A stretch of 64,000 nt of DNA from Nioella sediminis (GCF_001879695.1 NZ_MNBL01000016.1:1-64000), one strand, 5' to 3'; positions 1 to 9,408 are shown, numbered from the stretch's first letter. Notes: generated by a model not told the origin, from the sequence alone. Program-made: numbers and translations.

Positions 1-390
1 CTTCTCGTGTCGCGTCAACATGCGTTCCTGGCCCATGATCCGCGGCCCAGCGGCAAGGGCGAGGTGCTGATCCGCGCCCGTCACATCGTCGAGGAACTGG
101 GCAAGGCCAGCCATGCGCCCTGCCCCATTCGGGGGCTGACCTATTTCCACCTGCTGTTCGACCGGCATCAGCTGATCTGTGCCGAAGGGGTCTGGACCGA
201 AAGCGTCTTCACCGGGGCCCAGGCCCTGCGAGCCGACCCGGTGCTGCGCCTGCTGCTGCGCCACCCGTCCAGCCGCCCGATGACGGAACGGGCCCGCCCA
301 TTGCTGCTGCGCAAGCATCTGCAACGATATCGCGATCATCTGCTGGGGCGCGGGTCCGAGGCCGACAAGACCCGGAAGCGACGGGCCTGA
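1..390 (+). CDS. Hint domain protein, C-terminal end (cut by window edge)
   Basis: The frame is open from base 1, so the true start lies outside the window and about 129 C-terminal residues are visible. The stretch YFHLLFDRHQLICAEGVWTE (around residues 49-68 of the visible part) matches the end of the Hint (hedgehog/intein-like) domain that Rhodobacteraceae carry on many secreted or RTX-type proteins. What the missing N-terminal part is cannot be told. The GTG at base 7 is internal and should not be taken as the start. The basic C-terminus (TRKRRA) ends 20-30 bases before the next gene region. Domain identity is by motif recall; the role is unknown. Confidence 0.7.
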   Translation, partial: LLVSRQHAFLAHDPRPSGKGEVLIRARHIVEELGKASHAPCPIRGLTYFHLLFDRHQLICAEGVWTESVFTGAQALRADPVLRLLLRHPSSRPMTERARPLLLRKHLQRYRDHLLGRGSEADKTRKRRA

Positions 391-502
391 CCGCCGCCTG
401 ATCCGCGAATTGCCTAAAATGCACTCGGAAAAGCCGGGGCTGTCAGGACTTTCTTCACGCTTTGGCCATAGCGTCGGGCGCGATACTCGCATCCCGCAGG
501 AC

Positions 503-1981
503 ATGCATGTGACACAGACCCAAGACGACAAACCGGACCGGTCCGAGGACCACCGCCGCTATGCGGAACTGACGCTGCGCCATATTCTCGACGCGGTGCT
601 GGTGACCGATCTGGCCAATGACATCGTCTGGGTGAATACCGGATTCGAACGGATGTTCGGCCACCGGCTGGAAAACATCATCGGCCAGCCTGCGCGCGGC
701 TTGCTGGACGGCCCCGATACGGACCCCGCCGCGCGCGACAAGGTCCTGCGCGCCATTGAAGGGCGCGAAACCCTGACGGTCGATATCCTGCACTATTCCG
801 CCAGTGGCGACCCGATCTGGGTCGACAAGACCCTGACGCCCATTTTCGACGAGAACGGCAATCACACCCATCACATGTCGATCAACCGCGACATCTCCAA
901 GCGCCGCAAGATGGAGGAAAAGACGCGCGAGGTGATGGCCAACGAAGAACAGCGCCAGCATGAACGCAAGCTGCTCTCTCAGGTCAGCGAATGGCTCTAT
1001 TCCGCCAAATCGCTGGAGGAGCTGCTGAAGGTCGTGCAGAAATCCATGTATACCCTGATCCCGGAATCAGAGGGGCAGCTTTATATCTACTCCAATTCCC
1101 GCGACACGCTGGATCTGGAAACCTGCTGGGGCGATCACGAGCCTCACAAACACATAGATGCCGAGGATTGCTGGGCCCTGCGCCGCGGTCGGGCCTATTC
1201 CTATGGCACCCGCGCCATCGAATTTCCCTGCACCCATGTCGAGGGTGAAGATACCCCCTATTTCTGTCTGCCGATCATCGCCCATGGCGAAACCATCGGC
1301 CTGCTGCACCTGGCCTTTTCCGCCTTTGACAGGTCGATCATGTCGCGCGAGATGGTGGAAACCTTCCTGCAACAGCGCTGGGAACTGGGCCTGCTCTGCG
1401 CCGAGCAGATCAGCCTTGCGGTAGCCAATGTGCAGCTGAGGCAGGAGTTGATGGATCAATCCGTGCGCGACCCGCTGACCAGCCTGTGGAACCGCCGCTG
1501 GTTCCTCGATGCCGCCCATAAGGAGATTGGCCGCGCCCGGCGGCAGGGCAGCGCGTTGTCGCTCATTTCGCTCGACGTGGACCACTTCAAGAAATTCAAC
1601 GATCATCACGGCCATGACGCGGGCGATATCGTGCTGCGAGAGGTCGGCGCCCTGATGCGAGAGGTGTTTACCCCGCCGCTCGCCCCATGTCGCCTTGGCG
1701 GCGAGGAATTCGTGGCGCTGCTGCCCAGCCTCGATCACGCCGCCGCGCTGGAGATCGCGGAGCGCTTCCGCATTGCGCTAAGCGAGTTGGAACTGGCCTA
1801 TGGCGATGGCAAGCTGCCCCGCATCACCGCCTCGGCGGGCGTGACCAGCTACCCGGCCTGCGGCGATCACGTGGCCGATATGCTGAAACACGCGGATCTC
1901 GCGCTCTACCGGGCCAAGGACCAGGGCCGCAACCGCGTGGTTTCTGCCCTTGGCGACGAGGGACAGATCGCCGCCGAATAA
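503..1981 (+). CDS. PAS-GAF-GGDEF diguanylate cyclase
   Basis: Likely makes cyclic di-GMP from two GTP in response to signals sensed by PAS and GAF domains; no membrane segment is seen, so it is probably cytoplasmic. With the start used here, PAS spans about residues 19-134 (ending MSINRDISKRRKMEE, a PAC-type end), GAF about 155-305, and GGDEF about 318-490. The signature is GGEEF at about 399-403, with DVDHFKKFND upstream. The RxxD inhibitory site expected just before the signature is replaced by TPPL, so product inhibition at that site is unlikely. The start is unsure: TTG 410 and ATG 419 are in frame, and GTG 509 is best spaced from AGGA at about 497. Confidence 0.85.
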   Translation: MHVTQTQDDKPDRSEDHRRYAELTLRHILDAVLVTDLANDIVWVNTGFERMFGHRLENIIGQPARGLLDGPDTDPAARDKVLRAIEGRETLTVDILHYSASGDPIWVDKTLTPIFDENGNHTHHMSINRDISKRRKMEEKTREVMANEEQRQHERKLLSQVSEWLYSAKSLEELLKVVQKSMYTLIPESEGQLYIYSNSRDTLDLETCWGDHEPHKHIDAEDCWALRRGRAYSYGTRAIEFPCTHVEGEDTPYFCLPIIAHGETIGLLHLAFSAFDRSIMSREMVETFLQQRWELGLLCAEQISLAVANVQLRQELMDQSVRDPLTSLWNRRWFLDAAHKEIGRARRQGSALSLISLDVDHFKKFNDHHGHDAGDIVLREVGALMREVFTPPLAPCRLGGEEFVALLPSLDHAAALEIAERFRIALSELELAYGDGKLPRITASAGVTSYPACGDHVADMLKHADLALYRAKDQGRNRVVSALGDEGQIAAE

Positions 1982-2149
1982 CATCGCATCCGCACGCAGC
2001 CCCGTAACCCGATAGCGCGCCCGGATCGTGGCATTCGGGCACCACCCCCTGATCGAGTCGCGTCAAGGTTGCATACCGACCTGACAAAACGCTCCCGGCC
2101 CGCTAGCCCGTCGCTCCAATCCGATCCGCTCAACACAAGGGCCACAGCA

Positions 2150-3463
2150 ATGCGCGCCACCGGGCTAGTCATCATTGTCCTCTCCTGCCTGATCCCCGCC
2201 TATCTCTTCGCCACGCTGCCCGATATTGCCGACCCCGTGGCGCTGTTCAGCCAGTATCTTGGCACGCTGGCGCTGATCCTGATGGCCTGGGCGCAGATCA
2301 TGGCAACGCGCGCGCCCGGCATCGAGGCGCTGATGGGGCCGATGGACAAGGTCTATGTGCTGCACAAATGGTCCGGCATCGTCGCGATGACCGCGATCCT
2401 GCTGCATGATACGATTGACGCCGATATGGACGGGATCGGCCGGGAAACTGCCCTGACCGAAATCGCCGAAACCCTTGGGGAGCTGAGCCTTTACGGGCTG
2501 CTGGTTCTGGTGGTGATTTCCATCGCAACCTTCATCCCGTACCACCTGTGGCGCTGGACCCATAAGGCCATGGGCGGCTTCTTCATCGCCGGGGCCATCC
2601 ACTACCTGTTCATCCTCAAGCCCTTCGCCAATGGCTCCGCGCTCGGGCTCTATGTCGGTGCGATCTGCGGTCTGGGCGTGCTGGCCTATGCGGTCACGCT
2701 GCTGCCCCCTGCCCTGCGCCGGTCGACCGGCTATCAGGTCAGCAGTCTCCGCAAGACCGGCGGCGCGACCGAGATCACCATGACCCCGACCAGCCGCCCG
2801 CTGCGCTTTGCCCCCGGCCAGTTCGCCGTCTTCACCTTCGGATCGCGCGGCCTGACGGAACCGCACCCGTTTTCCCTCTCGGCCCCTCCGGCGGTGGACG
2901 GCACGCTCCAGATCACCGTCAAGGCGCTTGGCGATTTCACCCATCGTCTTGGCCGCGACCTGACGCCGGGCACCCCGTTGCGCGTTCAGGGGCCGTTCGG
3001 GCGGTTCCAGCGACGGACATGGGCCAACGCCGCTGAAATCTGGGTCGCCGGCGGCATCGGGATCACCCCCTTCCTGGCCTGGGCCGAGGCACTGCCCGAC
3101 ACGCTGCCCGCCCCGGTGACGCTTTTCTGGTGCGTCCGGTCCCGAGACGAGGCACCCCAGATCGAGCGGGTCGAGGCCGCCGCCAACCGCGTGGATAACC
3201 TGACGCTCCATATCCTCGCTTCCGACACGGGCGACCGGCTGACCGCCGACCGGATCGCAGCCACCGCCAATGGGCCGCTGAAGCTCTGGTTCTGCGGCCC
3301 CGCCGGGCTGCGCCGGGCGCTGCAATCGGGCCTTGCCCGCCACGGCATCAGCGCCCGTGACATCCATTACGAGGAGTTCGAGTTCCGCACCGGTATCGGC
3401 CTCAAACGCCTCGCCGCCCGGATCGCCAATCGGCTGAAGGACCGCGCCGCGCCTTCCCGCTGA
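2150..3463 (+). CDS. Ferric reductase-like transmembrane flavoprotein
   Basis: 437-residue membrane oxidoreductase. The N-terminal part has several hydrophobic helices with histidine pairs typical of b-type haem ligands (VLHKWSGIVAMTAILLH and WTHKAMGGFFIAGAIHYL). A FAD-binding barrel follows (RFAPGQFAVFTFGS, HPFSLSAPP), then a nucleotide-binding domain (WVAGGIGITPFLAW, FCGPAGLRRAL). This is the ferric reductase / NADPH oxidase-like layout, passing electrons from NAD(P)H through FAD to haem across the inner membrane. The natural acceptor (metal or other) is not shown by sequence. The start at ATG 2150 follows AAGG at 2137; an upstream TTG frame lacks a sensible N-terminus. The preceding 168 bases hold no gene. 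Confidence 0.82.
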   Translation: MRATGLVIIVLSCLIPAYLFATLPDIADPVALFSQYLGTLALILMAWAQIMATRAPGIEALMGPMDKVYVLHKWSGIVAMTAILLHDTIDADMDGIGRETALTEIAETLGELSLYGLLVLVVISIATFIPYHLWRWTHKAMGGFFIAGAIHYLFILKPFANGSALGLYVGAICGLGVLAYAVTLLPPALRRSTGYQVSSLRKTGGATEITMTPTSRPLRFAPGQFAVFTFGSRGLTEPHPFSLSAPPAVDGTLQITVKALGDFTHRLGRDLTPGTPLRVQGPFGRFQRRTWANAAEIWVAGGIGITPFLAWAEALPDTLPAPVTLFWCVRSRDEAPQIERVEAAANRVDNLTLHILASDTGDRLTADRIAATANGPLKLWFCGPAGLRRALQSGLARHGISARDIHYEEFEFRTGIGLKRLAARIANRLKDRAAPSR

Positions 3464-3554
3464 CCACCCCGGTCCTGCGGCACAACTTCCACCTGACAAT
3501 CCGGCGCCGCTTCTGTATGACGCGCGCAAACTCAAGATGAACGGACCCCATCCC

Positions 3555-4478
3555 ATGACCACGCTCGTATTCGGCCACAAATCCCCCGACACCGATTCCA
3601 CCGGCTCCCCCATCATCTGGGCCTGGTATCTGAACGAAGTGAAAGGCACCGACGCCGAAGCCGTCCTTCTGGGCGAGCCCAACACCGAAGCGGCTTTCGT
3701 GCTGCAGAAATGGGACCTGCCCAAGCCGCGCATCATCGACGCCGTCGATGCGGGCGCACCGGTTGTCATCGTCGACACCAACAACCCCGCCGAACTGCCC
3801 GACGCCATCAATGACGCCGATATTCAGGCGATCATCGACCACCACAAGCTGGTCGGCGGGATTGAGACCAAGGGCCCGATCGACATCACCATTCGCCCCG
3901 TGGCCTGCACCGCCACCATTATGCATGACCTGATGGGGGACGACGCCGCCAAGATGCCCGAGGCGATCAAGGGCGCGATGCTCTCTTGCATCCTTTCCGA
4001 CACGCTGGAATTCCGCAGCCCCACCACCACCGACCGCGACCGTGAAGTGGTCGAGGCGCTGGCCGCCGATCTGGGCATCGACACAGCCGCCTATGCCGCC
4101 GAGATGTTCGCCGCCAAATCCGACGTCTCCGCCTTCTCGGACGCCGAACTGCTGCGCATGGACTCCAAGGCCTATGAGGTCGCGGGCACCAAGTTCCGCG
4201 TCTCGGTTCTGGAAACCACCTCGCCCGGCACCGTCCTGTCCCGCAAAGACAGCCTTGTCGCCACCATGCCGCAAGTGGCCGAAGAAGACGGCGTCGATCA
4301 GGTGCTTCTGTTCGTGGTCGATATCCTGAACGAGGAATCCACCCTGCTGGTTCCCAACGATCTGGTGAAGACCGTGGCCGAGAAGAGCTTCGCCACCGTC
4401 GTGGGCGATGCCGACACCGTGGTCCTGCCCGGCGTCGTCAGCCGCAAAAAGCAGATCATCCCGAACCTGGCGCTCTGA
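3555..4478 (+). CDS. ppaC: Manganese-dependent inorganic pyrophosphatase (family II)
   Basis: Cytoplasmic enzyme that hydrolyses pyrophosphate to phosphate, pulling biosynthetic reactions forward. 307 residues, the usual size. DHH-family motifs are visible: GHKSPDTDS at residues 7-15, DTNNPAELP (about 71-79), the DHH signature in IIDHHKLVGG (about 91-100), and SDTLEFRSPTTTDRD in the second half of the first domain; a DHHA2-type C-terminal domain ends RKKQIIPNL. An in-frame ATG at 3537 would add six residues; the start at 3555 places the conserved MTTLVFGH at the N-terminus. A hairpin terminator follows closely. Monocistronic as far as can be seen. Confidence 0.93.
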   Translation: MTTLVFGHKSPDTDSTGSPIIWAWYLNEVKGTDAEAVLLGEPNTEAAFVLQKWDLPKPRIIDAVDAGAPVVIVDTNNPAELPDAINDADIQAIIDHHKLVGGIETKGPIDITIRPVACTATIMHDLMGDDAAKMPEAIKGAMLSCILSDTLEFRSPTTTDRDREVVEALAADLGIDTAAYAAEMFAAKSDVSAFSDAELLRMDSKAYEVAGTKFRVSVLETTSPGTVLSRKDSLVATMPQVAEEDGVDQVLLFVVDILNEESTLLVPNDLVKTVAEKSFATVVGDADTVVLPGVVSRKKQIIPNLAL

Positions 4479-4502
4479 TCCCGGATCGGCCAGTTTCAGC
4501 TT

Positions 4503-4538
4503 ACGCAAGGGGCGGCCATTGGCTGCCCCTTGTTGCGT
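4503..4538 (+). terminator. Intrinsic-type hairpin after the pyrophosphatase gene
   Basis: CAAGGGGCGGCC (4506-4517), loop ATT, and GGCTGCCCCTTG (4521-4532) form a 12-bp stem with one G-U pair. It is followed by a short T/G-rich stretch rather than a strong T-run. It lies 25 bases after the pyrophosphatase stop and before the next gene on the same strand, so termination or 3'-end protection is the natural reading. Confidence 0.6.
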
Positions 4539-4583
4539 CTGTGTCCCCGGCAGAAAATGAAGGCGCCCAACCAGAGGTGCCTC

Positions 4584-5105
4584 ATGCGACCCATCCTGCC
4601 CGCTGTCTTCACCCTTCTGCTGGCCACGCCCGTGCTGGCCGACAGCTACAGCCCGGCCCCCGGCGATATCGTGACCATCGGCCAGGGAGGGCTTGGCCTG
4701 TCATCCGCCGATGCGACCGCAACTGCCACCCTGCCCTTCGGCACGCCCTTTCATGAAAGCCTGCGGACCCTGACCATGATCATGGGCCATGATTTTTCGG
4801 TCTACCTGCCGGAAGACTGCCCCGCAGGCCCCGTTGTCGTCGCCAGCTTCACCCGCCAGATCGACCTGGTCTATCAAGAGGACCGATTGGCGGGCTGGAT
4901 GCTGCGCCCCGGCTCGACCCTGACCACGCAATCGGGGGTCGGCCTTGGCACGCCGCTGGCCGGACTTGGCGGTTTCGCAACGCTGGAGGTCATGGAATCC
5001 ACGCTCGGATGGGAATTCCAGGCCGGTGAGATCTCCGGCCTCCTGTCCGACAGGGAAGGCATCGTCAGCCATATCTGGTCCGGCACGGTCTGCGTGTTCC
5101 GCTAA
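4584..5105 (+). CDS. Hypothetical secreted protein
   Basis: 173 residues. The N-terminus MRPILPAVFTLLLATPVLA-DS reads as a Sec signal peptide with cleavage after ALA at about residue 19. The mature part is rich in Gly/Thr/Leu, has two cysteines (PEDCPAGP and the C-terminal TVCVFR) that could form a disulfide, and no motif I recognise. The start at 4584 follows AGAGGTG seven bases upstream; the longer frame from 4530 runs through the terminator hairpin and is not credible. It stands alone between the pyrophosphatase gene and the GTGTAC repeat. Confidence 0.7.
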   Translation: MRPILPAVFTLLLATPVLADSYSPAPGDIVTIGQGGLGLSSADATATATLPFGTPFHESLRTLTMIMGHDFSVYLPEDCPAGPVVVASFTRQIDLVYQEDRLAGWMLRPGSTLTTQSGVGLGTPLAGLGGFATLEVMESTLGWEFQAGEISGLLSDREGIVSHIWSGTVCVFR

Positions 5106-5140
5106 GCCGCCACCTTGCGAAAACAGCTTCATGTCTGAAC

Positions 5141-5184
5141 GGGGGTGTACAGGGGGTGTACGCCCGGTGCACGCCCGGCACCCC
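5141..5184 (+). repeat. GTGTAC array phased at 11 bp, copy 1
   Basis: GTGTAC occurs at 5145 and 5156, and the related GTGCAC at 5167, each exactly 11 bp apart and separated by G-rich spacers, then GGCACCCCCC closes the block. The same arrangement recurs at 54736. It sits 75 bases before the HAD phosphatase RBS, so it might be a regulatory site; it could equally be a dispersed non-coding repeat. Confidence 0.6.
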
Positions 5185-5258
5185 CCGATTTCGCCGCCCC
5201 TTCCCTTCCACGGACTGCTCCCGTAATCAGGCACCGACCCAGAAGGAGCCCGGCAAAA

Positions 5259-6131
5259 ATGACCACCATCATCCGCTCGCTATCCGAGATTTCCGACCGC
5301 TACGACGTGCTCTATTGCGACCTCTGGGGCTGCCTGCACAATGGCTACACCCCCTTTGCCGAGGCGGTCGAGGCGCTGCGCGCCTTCAAGGCCAAGGGCG
5401 GCTATGTCCTGCTTCTGACGAACTCCCCCCGCCCGCGTGCAAGTGTCGAGAAACAATTGGAAAAGATCGGCGTTCCGCGCGATTGCTGGGATGCGATCGC
5501 CAGTTCCGGCGACAGCGCCCGCGCGGCCATGCTGCGCGGTCTGGTGGGCCGCAAGGTCTGGTTCATCGGCCAGCCCCACGACCAGAGCTTTTTCGCGCCC
5601 ATGGAGGTCGTCAGCGACGCGGTCGAAATCACCCAGGTGCCGCTGGAAGAGGCCGAAGGCATCGTCTGCACCGGCCCAGAAGACCCCTCTGCCGACCCTG
5701 AGGTGATGCGCCCTAAGTTCCTGTATGCAAAACAGAAAAACCTCAAACTCCTCTGCGCGAATCCCGATATCGTCGTCGATCGTGGAGAGACCCGCGAATG
5801 GTGCGCGGGCGCGCTGGCGCAGCTCTATACCGAGATGGGCGGAGAGAGCCTCTATTTCGGCAAGCCCCACGCGCCGATTTACGAACTGGCGCGCATGCGG
5901 CTGGCACAGGCGGGGGTCGATTGCCCGCCCGAGCGCATCCTTGCCGTAGGCGACGGGCTGAAGACCGATATCCTGGGGGCACAGGGCGAACCCATTGATT
6001 CCCTGTTCATTTCCGGCGGCCTCAGCCGCGAGGATACTGGCACCACCGACCAGCCAGATCCGGAAAAACTGGACCAGGCGCTGACCGCTGCGCAGGTCGA
6101 GGCCACCTGGTCCATCGGCTTTCTGCGCTAG
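5259..6131 (+). CDS. HAD-superfamily class IIA hydrolase (TIGR01459-type)
   Basis: 290-residue cytoplasmic phosphatase-like protein. HAD motifs: DVLYCDLWGCLHNG (motif I, residues 14-27, with Trp in place of the more usual Asp two residues after the nucleophile), LLTNSPRPR (motif II, about 57-65), and VGDGLKTDILGA (motif IV, about 231-242). A class IIA cap lies between. This resembles the alphaproteobacterial TIGR01459 family, whose substrate is not established; NagD-like sugar- or nucleotide-phosphate hydrolysis is a guess. The start at 5259 has a strong AGAAGGAG at 5241. Not overlapping its neighbours. Confidence 0.88.
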   Translation: MTTIIRSLSEISDRYDVLYCDLWGCLHNGYTPFAEAVEALRAFKAKGGYVLLLTNSPRPRASVEKQLEKIGVPRDCWDAIASSGDSARAAMLRGLVGRKVWFIGQPHDQSFFAPMEVVSDAVEITQVPLEEAEGIVCTGPEDPSADPEVMRPKFLYAKQKNLKLLCANPDIVVDRGETREWCAGALAQLYTEMGGESLYFGKPHAPIYELARMRLAQAGVDCPPERILAVGDGLKTDILGAQGEPIDSLFISGGLSREDTGTTDQPDPEKLDQALTAAQVEATWSIGFLR

Positions 6132-6250
6132 GCATCAAGCAACATAGTTGCGACATAAGGGGCTAATTGCAGAACATTGTTACTTCTGCATTGCAGCATT
6201 CGCCGGTTTCCGCTATGAGACGGGTCAAGATGACTCGTGAGGTTCCAGAT

Positions 6251-6694
6251 ATGCTCGACAACTTCCCCCGTGGAACGATCTGTATCGAAGATATCGAGAT
6301 CGGCATGACCCGACACCTTATGAAACAGGTGACCGACCGCGATATCGAGCTCTTTGCCGAGGTCTCCACCGACCGCAATCCGGTGCATCTGGATGACGAC
6401 TATGCCCAGGACACGATCTTTGAAGGCCGCATCGCGCACGGCATGCTGACCGCCGGGCTGATCTCTGCCGTGATCGGCGAACAACTGCCCGGCCATGGCA
6501 CGGTCTATCTGGGCCAGAGCCTGAAATTCCTCGCCCCCGTGCGCCCCGGCGACTGGGTCCGCGCCGAGGTTGAGGTGATGGACATGGACATCGCCAAGCG
6601 CCGCGTGACGCTGAAGACCCAATGCACCATCGGCGGCAAGCCGGTTCTCAAGGGAGAGGCCATGGTGCTCGCCCCGTCCCGCAAGTTCGACTAA
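6251..6694 (+). CDS. MaoC-family (R)-specific enoyl-CoA hydratase
   Basis: 147-residue single hot-dog-fold protein. The hydratase-2 signature is clear: AEVSTDRNPVHLDDDYA with the Asp/Asn/His active-site set, then FEGRIAHGMLTAGL. Members hydrate trans-2-enoyl-CoA to (R)-3-hydroxyacyl-CoA (PhaJ-like), linking beta-oxidation to polyhydroxyalkanoate, or act on other acyl-CoA thioesters; which applies is not visible. The start at MLDNFPRGT (6251) matches the family N-terminus as I recall it; an in-frame ATG at 6230 also exists. No PHA gene lies nearby. Confidence 0.85.
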   Translation: MLDNFPRGTICIEDIEIGMTRHLMKQVTDRDIELFAEVSTDRNPVHLDDDYAQDTIFEGRIAHGMLTAGLISAVIGEQLPGHGTVYLGQSLKFLAPVRPGDWVRAEVEVMDMDIAKRRVTLKTQCTIGGKPVLKGEAMVLAPSRKFD

Positions 6695-6760
6695 CCCTTT
6701 CATCTTGGCCAAAATACCTTGGGGGGTCCGGGGGGCTAGCCCCCCGCGGATCGACGCCGA
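6695..6760. repeat. 24-bp CCCTTTCATCTTGGCC... element plus GC palindrome, copy 1
   Basis: Starts immediately after the MaoC stop. Bases 6695-6718 are identical to 41707-41730, followed by a G-run. The downstream part contains a palindrome, GGGGGGCTAGCCCCCC, at about 6731-6746, able to form a hairpin. The remaining DNA up to ribF (6873) holds no gene I can support. Function may be transcription termination or a dispersed intergenic repeat. Confidence 0.65.
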
Positions 6761-6872
6761 AGGCGGCGAAACCGGCCTGCATGGCGGCGCGGAAGGGCGA
6801 CCCATGACCAGCAAGGCAATTCCCGGTCAGCCCCCGCTTGCCCTCGCCCATCAGGCCCGCTAAGCCGGTGCC

Positions 6873-7798
<926 letters not shown>

Positions 7799-7802
<4 letters not shown>

Positions 7803-8251
7803 GCCGTTTGCGGCGCGAGTTCTGGACCCTGCCCCTGGCAAAGCTGACGCCTGCGGAATGGGAGGCGCTTTGCGACGGTTGCGGGAAGTGCTGCCTGAAC
7901 AAGCTGGAAGATGAAGACAGCGGCGAGGTCGCCCTGACCCGCGTCGCCTGCCGCCTGCTGGACGACGACACCTGCCGCTGTGGTCAGTACGAGATCCGCA
8001 AGACGCTGGTCCCCGAATGCATCCAGCTGACGCCCGAGACCATGGGCGACGTCGCCTATTTCATGCCAGAAACCTGCGCCTACCGGCTGCGCCACGAGGG
8101 CAAGCCCCTTTACCACTGGCACCCTCTGGTGTCTGGTGACCCCGAAAGCGTCCATTCCGCCGGCGTGTCGATGCGCGGGCTGACGGTGCCCGAATTCGAG
8201 GTGCCGGAAGAAGAGTGGGAAGACTACATCATCGAGGAGCCCGGCACATGA
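7799..8251 (+). CDS. YcgN/UPF0260 cysteine-cluster protein
   Basis: 150 residues. Contains the family's cysteine cluster: CDGCGKCCLNKLED near residues 22-35, then CRLLDDDTCRCGQYEIR and CIQLTPETM, with a later CAYRL. The arrangement suggests metal or iron-sulfur binding, but no activity is established for the family. It overlaps ribF upstream by four bases and the aldolase gene downstream by four bases (ATGA at 8248), so it is the middle gene of a coupled trio. Confidence 0.88.
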
Positions 8252-9300
8252 TCTTTGCCTCCGACAACACCGGCCCCGCCGCGCCCGAAATCATGGATGC
8301 GGTGATGCGCGCAAATGCGGGCTACCAGATGCCCTATGGCAATGACGACATCATGCCGGGTGTGACGCAAAAGATCCGCGATCTCTTCGAAGCACCCGAG
8401 GCATCTGTGCATCTTGTGGCAACCGGCACGGCGGCCAATGCGCTGGCGCTGGCGACGGTGGCCAACCCTTGGGACGGGGTCTTCGTGCATCGCATCGCCC
8501 ATGCCGAAGAGGATGAATGCGGCGCGCCCGAATTCTACACCAATGGCGCCAAGCTGGTGCTGGTGGACGGGCCCGATGGCAAGATGGACCCGGCGCGGCT
8601 CGATGCCACGATCAGGGCGACGGGCGACAAGGGCGTGCATGGGGTTCAGCGTGGCCCGGTCTCGATCACAAACATCACCGAGATCGGCACGGCGTATTCG
8701 CTCGATGAAATCCGCGCCGTGACGGATGTGGCGAAATCCTACGGGCTGAAGGTGCATCTCGACGGCGCGCGCTTCGCCAATGCCTGCGCGGCGCTTGGCT
8801 GCACGCCCGCCGAAATGACGTGGAAAGCCGGTGTCGATGCGGTCAGCTTCGGCGGCACCAAGAACGGCTGCATGGGGGTGGAGGCGGTTGTGTTCTTCGA
8901 CCCCGCGCAGGCGTGGGAGCTGGAATTGCGCCGCAAGCGGGGCGCGCATCTCTTCTCCAAGCACCGGTTCCTGTCTGCCCAGATGGACGCCTACGTGACC
9001 GACGGGCTGTGGCTGCGGCTGGCCGAGCAGGCCAATGCGGCGGCAGCGCAGCTCGCGGAGGGGATAAAGACCCTGCCCGGCGCCTCGCTGGAGGCGGAAC
9101 CGGCCGGCAACATGATCTTCGCCCATATCCCGCGCGGCGCCCATAAACGTGCGATGGCGGCGGGGGCGAAATACTATCTCTTCCCCTTCAATGCCTCGCT
9201 GGAGGGGCCAGAGGACGAGCCGATCCGCTGCCGTTTCGTCTGCGACTGGTCCTGCGAGCGCGAGACGGTGGAACGTCTGCTGGCCCTCTTTCGCGGCTGA
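8248..9300 (+). CDS. ltaE: Low-specificity L-threonine aldolase-type PLP enzyme
   Basis: 350-residue PLP enzyme expected to cleave L-threonine or allo-threonine to glycine and acetaldehyde. Features: FASDNTGPAAPEIMDAV at the N-terminus, HLDGARFANA (PLP-ring Asp), and SFGGTKNGCMG with the Schiff-base lysine at about residue 207. The ATG at 8248 overlaps the upstream stop (ATGA); an earlier in-frame GTG at 8215 is inside the previous gene. Substrate range across beta-hydroxy amino acids cannot be fixed from sequence. Confidence 0.88.
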   Translation: MIFASDNTGPAAPEIMDAVMRANAGYQMPYGNDDIMPGVTQKIRDLFEAPEASVHLVATGTAANALALATVANPWDGVFVHRIAHAEEDECGAPEFYTNGAKLVLVDGPDGKMDPARLDATIRATGDKGVHGVQRGPVSITNITEIGTAYSLDEIRAVTDVAKSYGLKVHLDGARFANACAALGCTPAEMTWKAGVDAVSFGGTKNGCMGVEAVVFFDPAQAWELELRRKRGAHLFSKHRFLSAQMDAYVTDGLWLRLAEQANAAAAQLAEGIKTLPGASLEAEPAGNMIFAHIPRGAHKRAMAAGAKYYLFPFNASLEGPEDEPIRCRFVCDWSCERETVERLLALFRG

Positions 9301-9356
9301 CCCTCACAACGCGGGACAGCCGCGTGTTCCGTGATTGCGTTGCCAGAGGCGCGGGC

Positions 9357-9400
9357 CAAGAGTTTTCGAAAACTCTTGCCAAGGCGCTTCGAAGCGCCTT
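9357..9400. repeat. Two adjacent perfect palindromes between convergent genes
   Basis: A 22-bp perfect palindrome at 9357-9378 (arm CAAGAGTTTTC, centre TTCGAA) is followed two bases later by a 20-bp perfect palindrome at 9381-9400 (AAGGCGCTTCGAAGCGCCTT). They lie between the stops of the + aldolase gene (9300) and the - hydrolase gene (9409), so both transcripts would end in stable hairpins. A near-identical second palindrome is at 48232. Confidence 0.75.
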
Positions 9401-9408
9401 CCCGCGCC

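Noticed and set aside
2165-3811. 548-residue antisense frame opposite the ferric reductase gene
   Set aside because: Runs across two well-supported + strand genes and the gap between them; composition is that of a shadow frame.
5141-5184. CRISPR-like repeats
   Set aside because: GTGTAC units are 6 bp with 5-bp spacers, far too short for CRISPR, and no cas gene is present.
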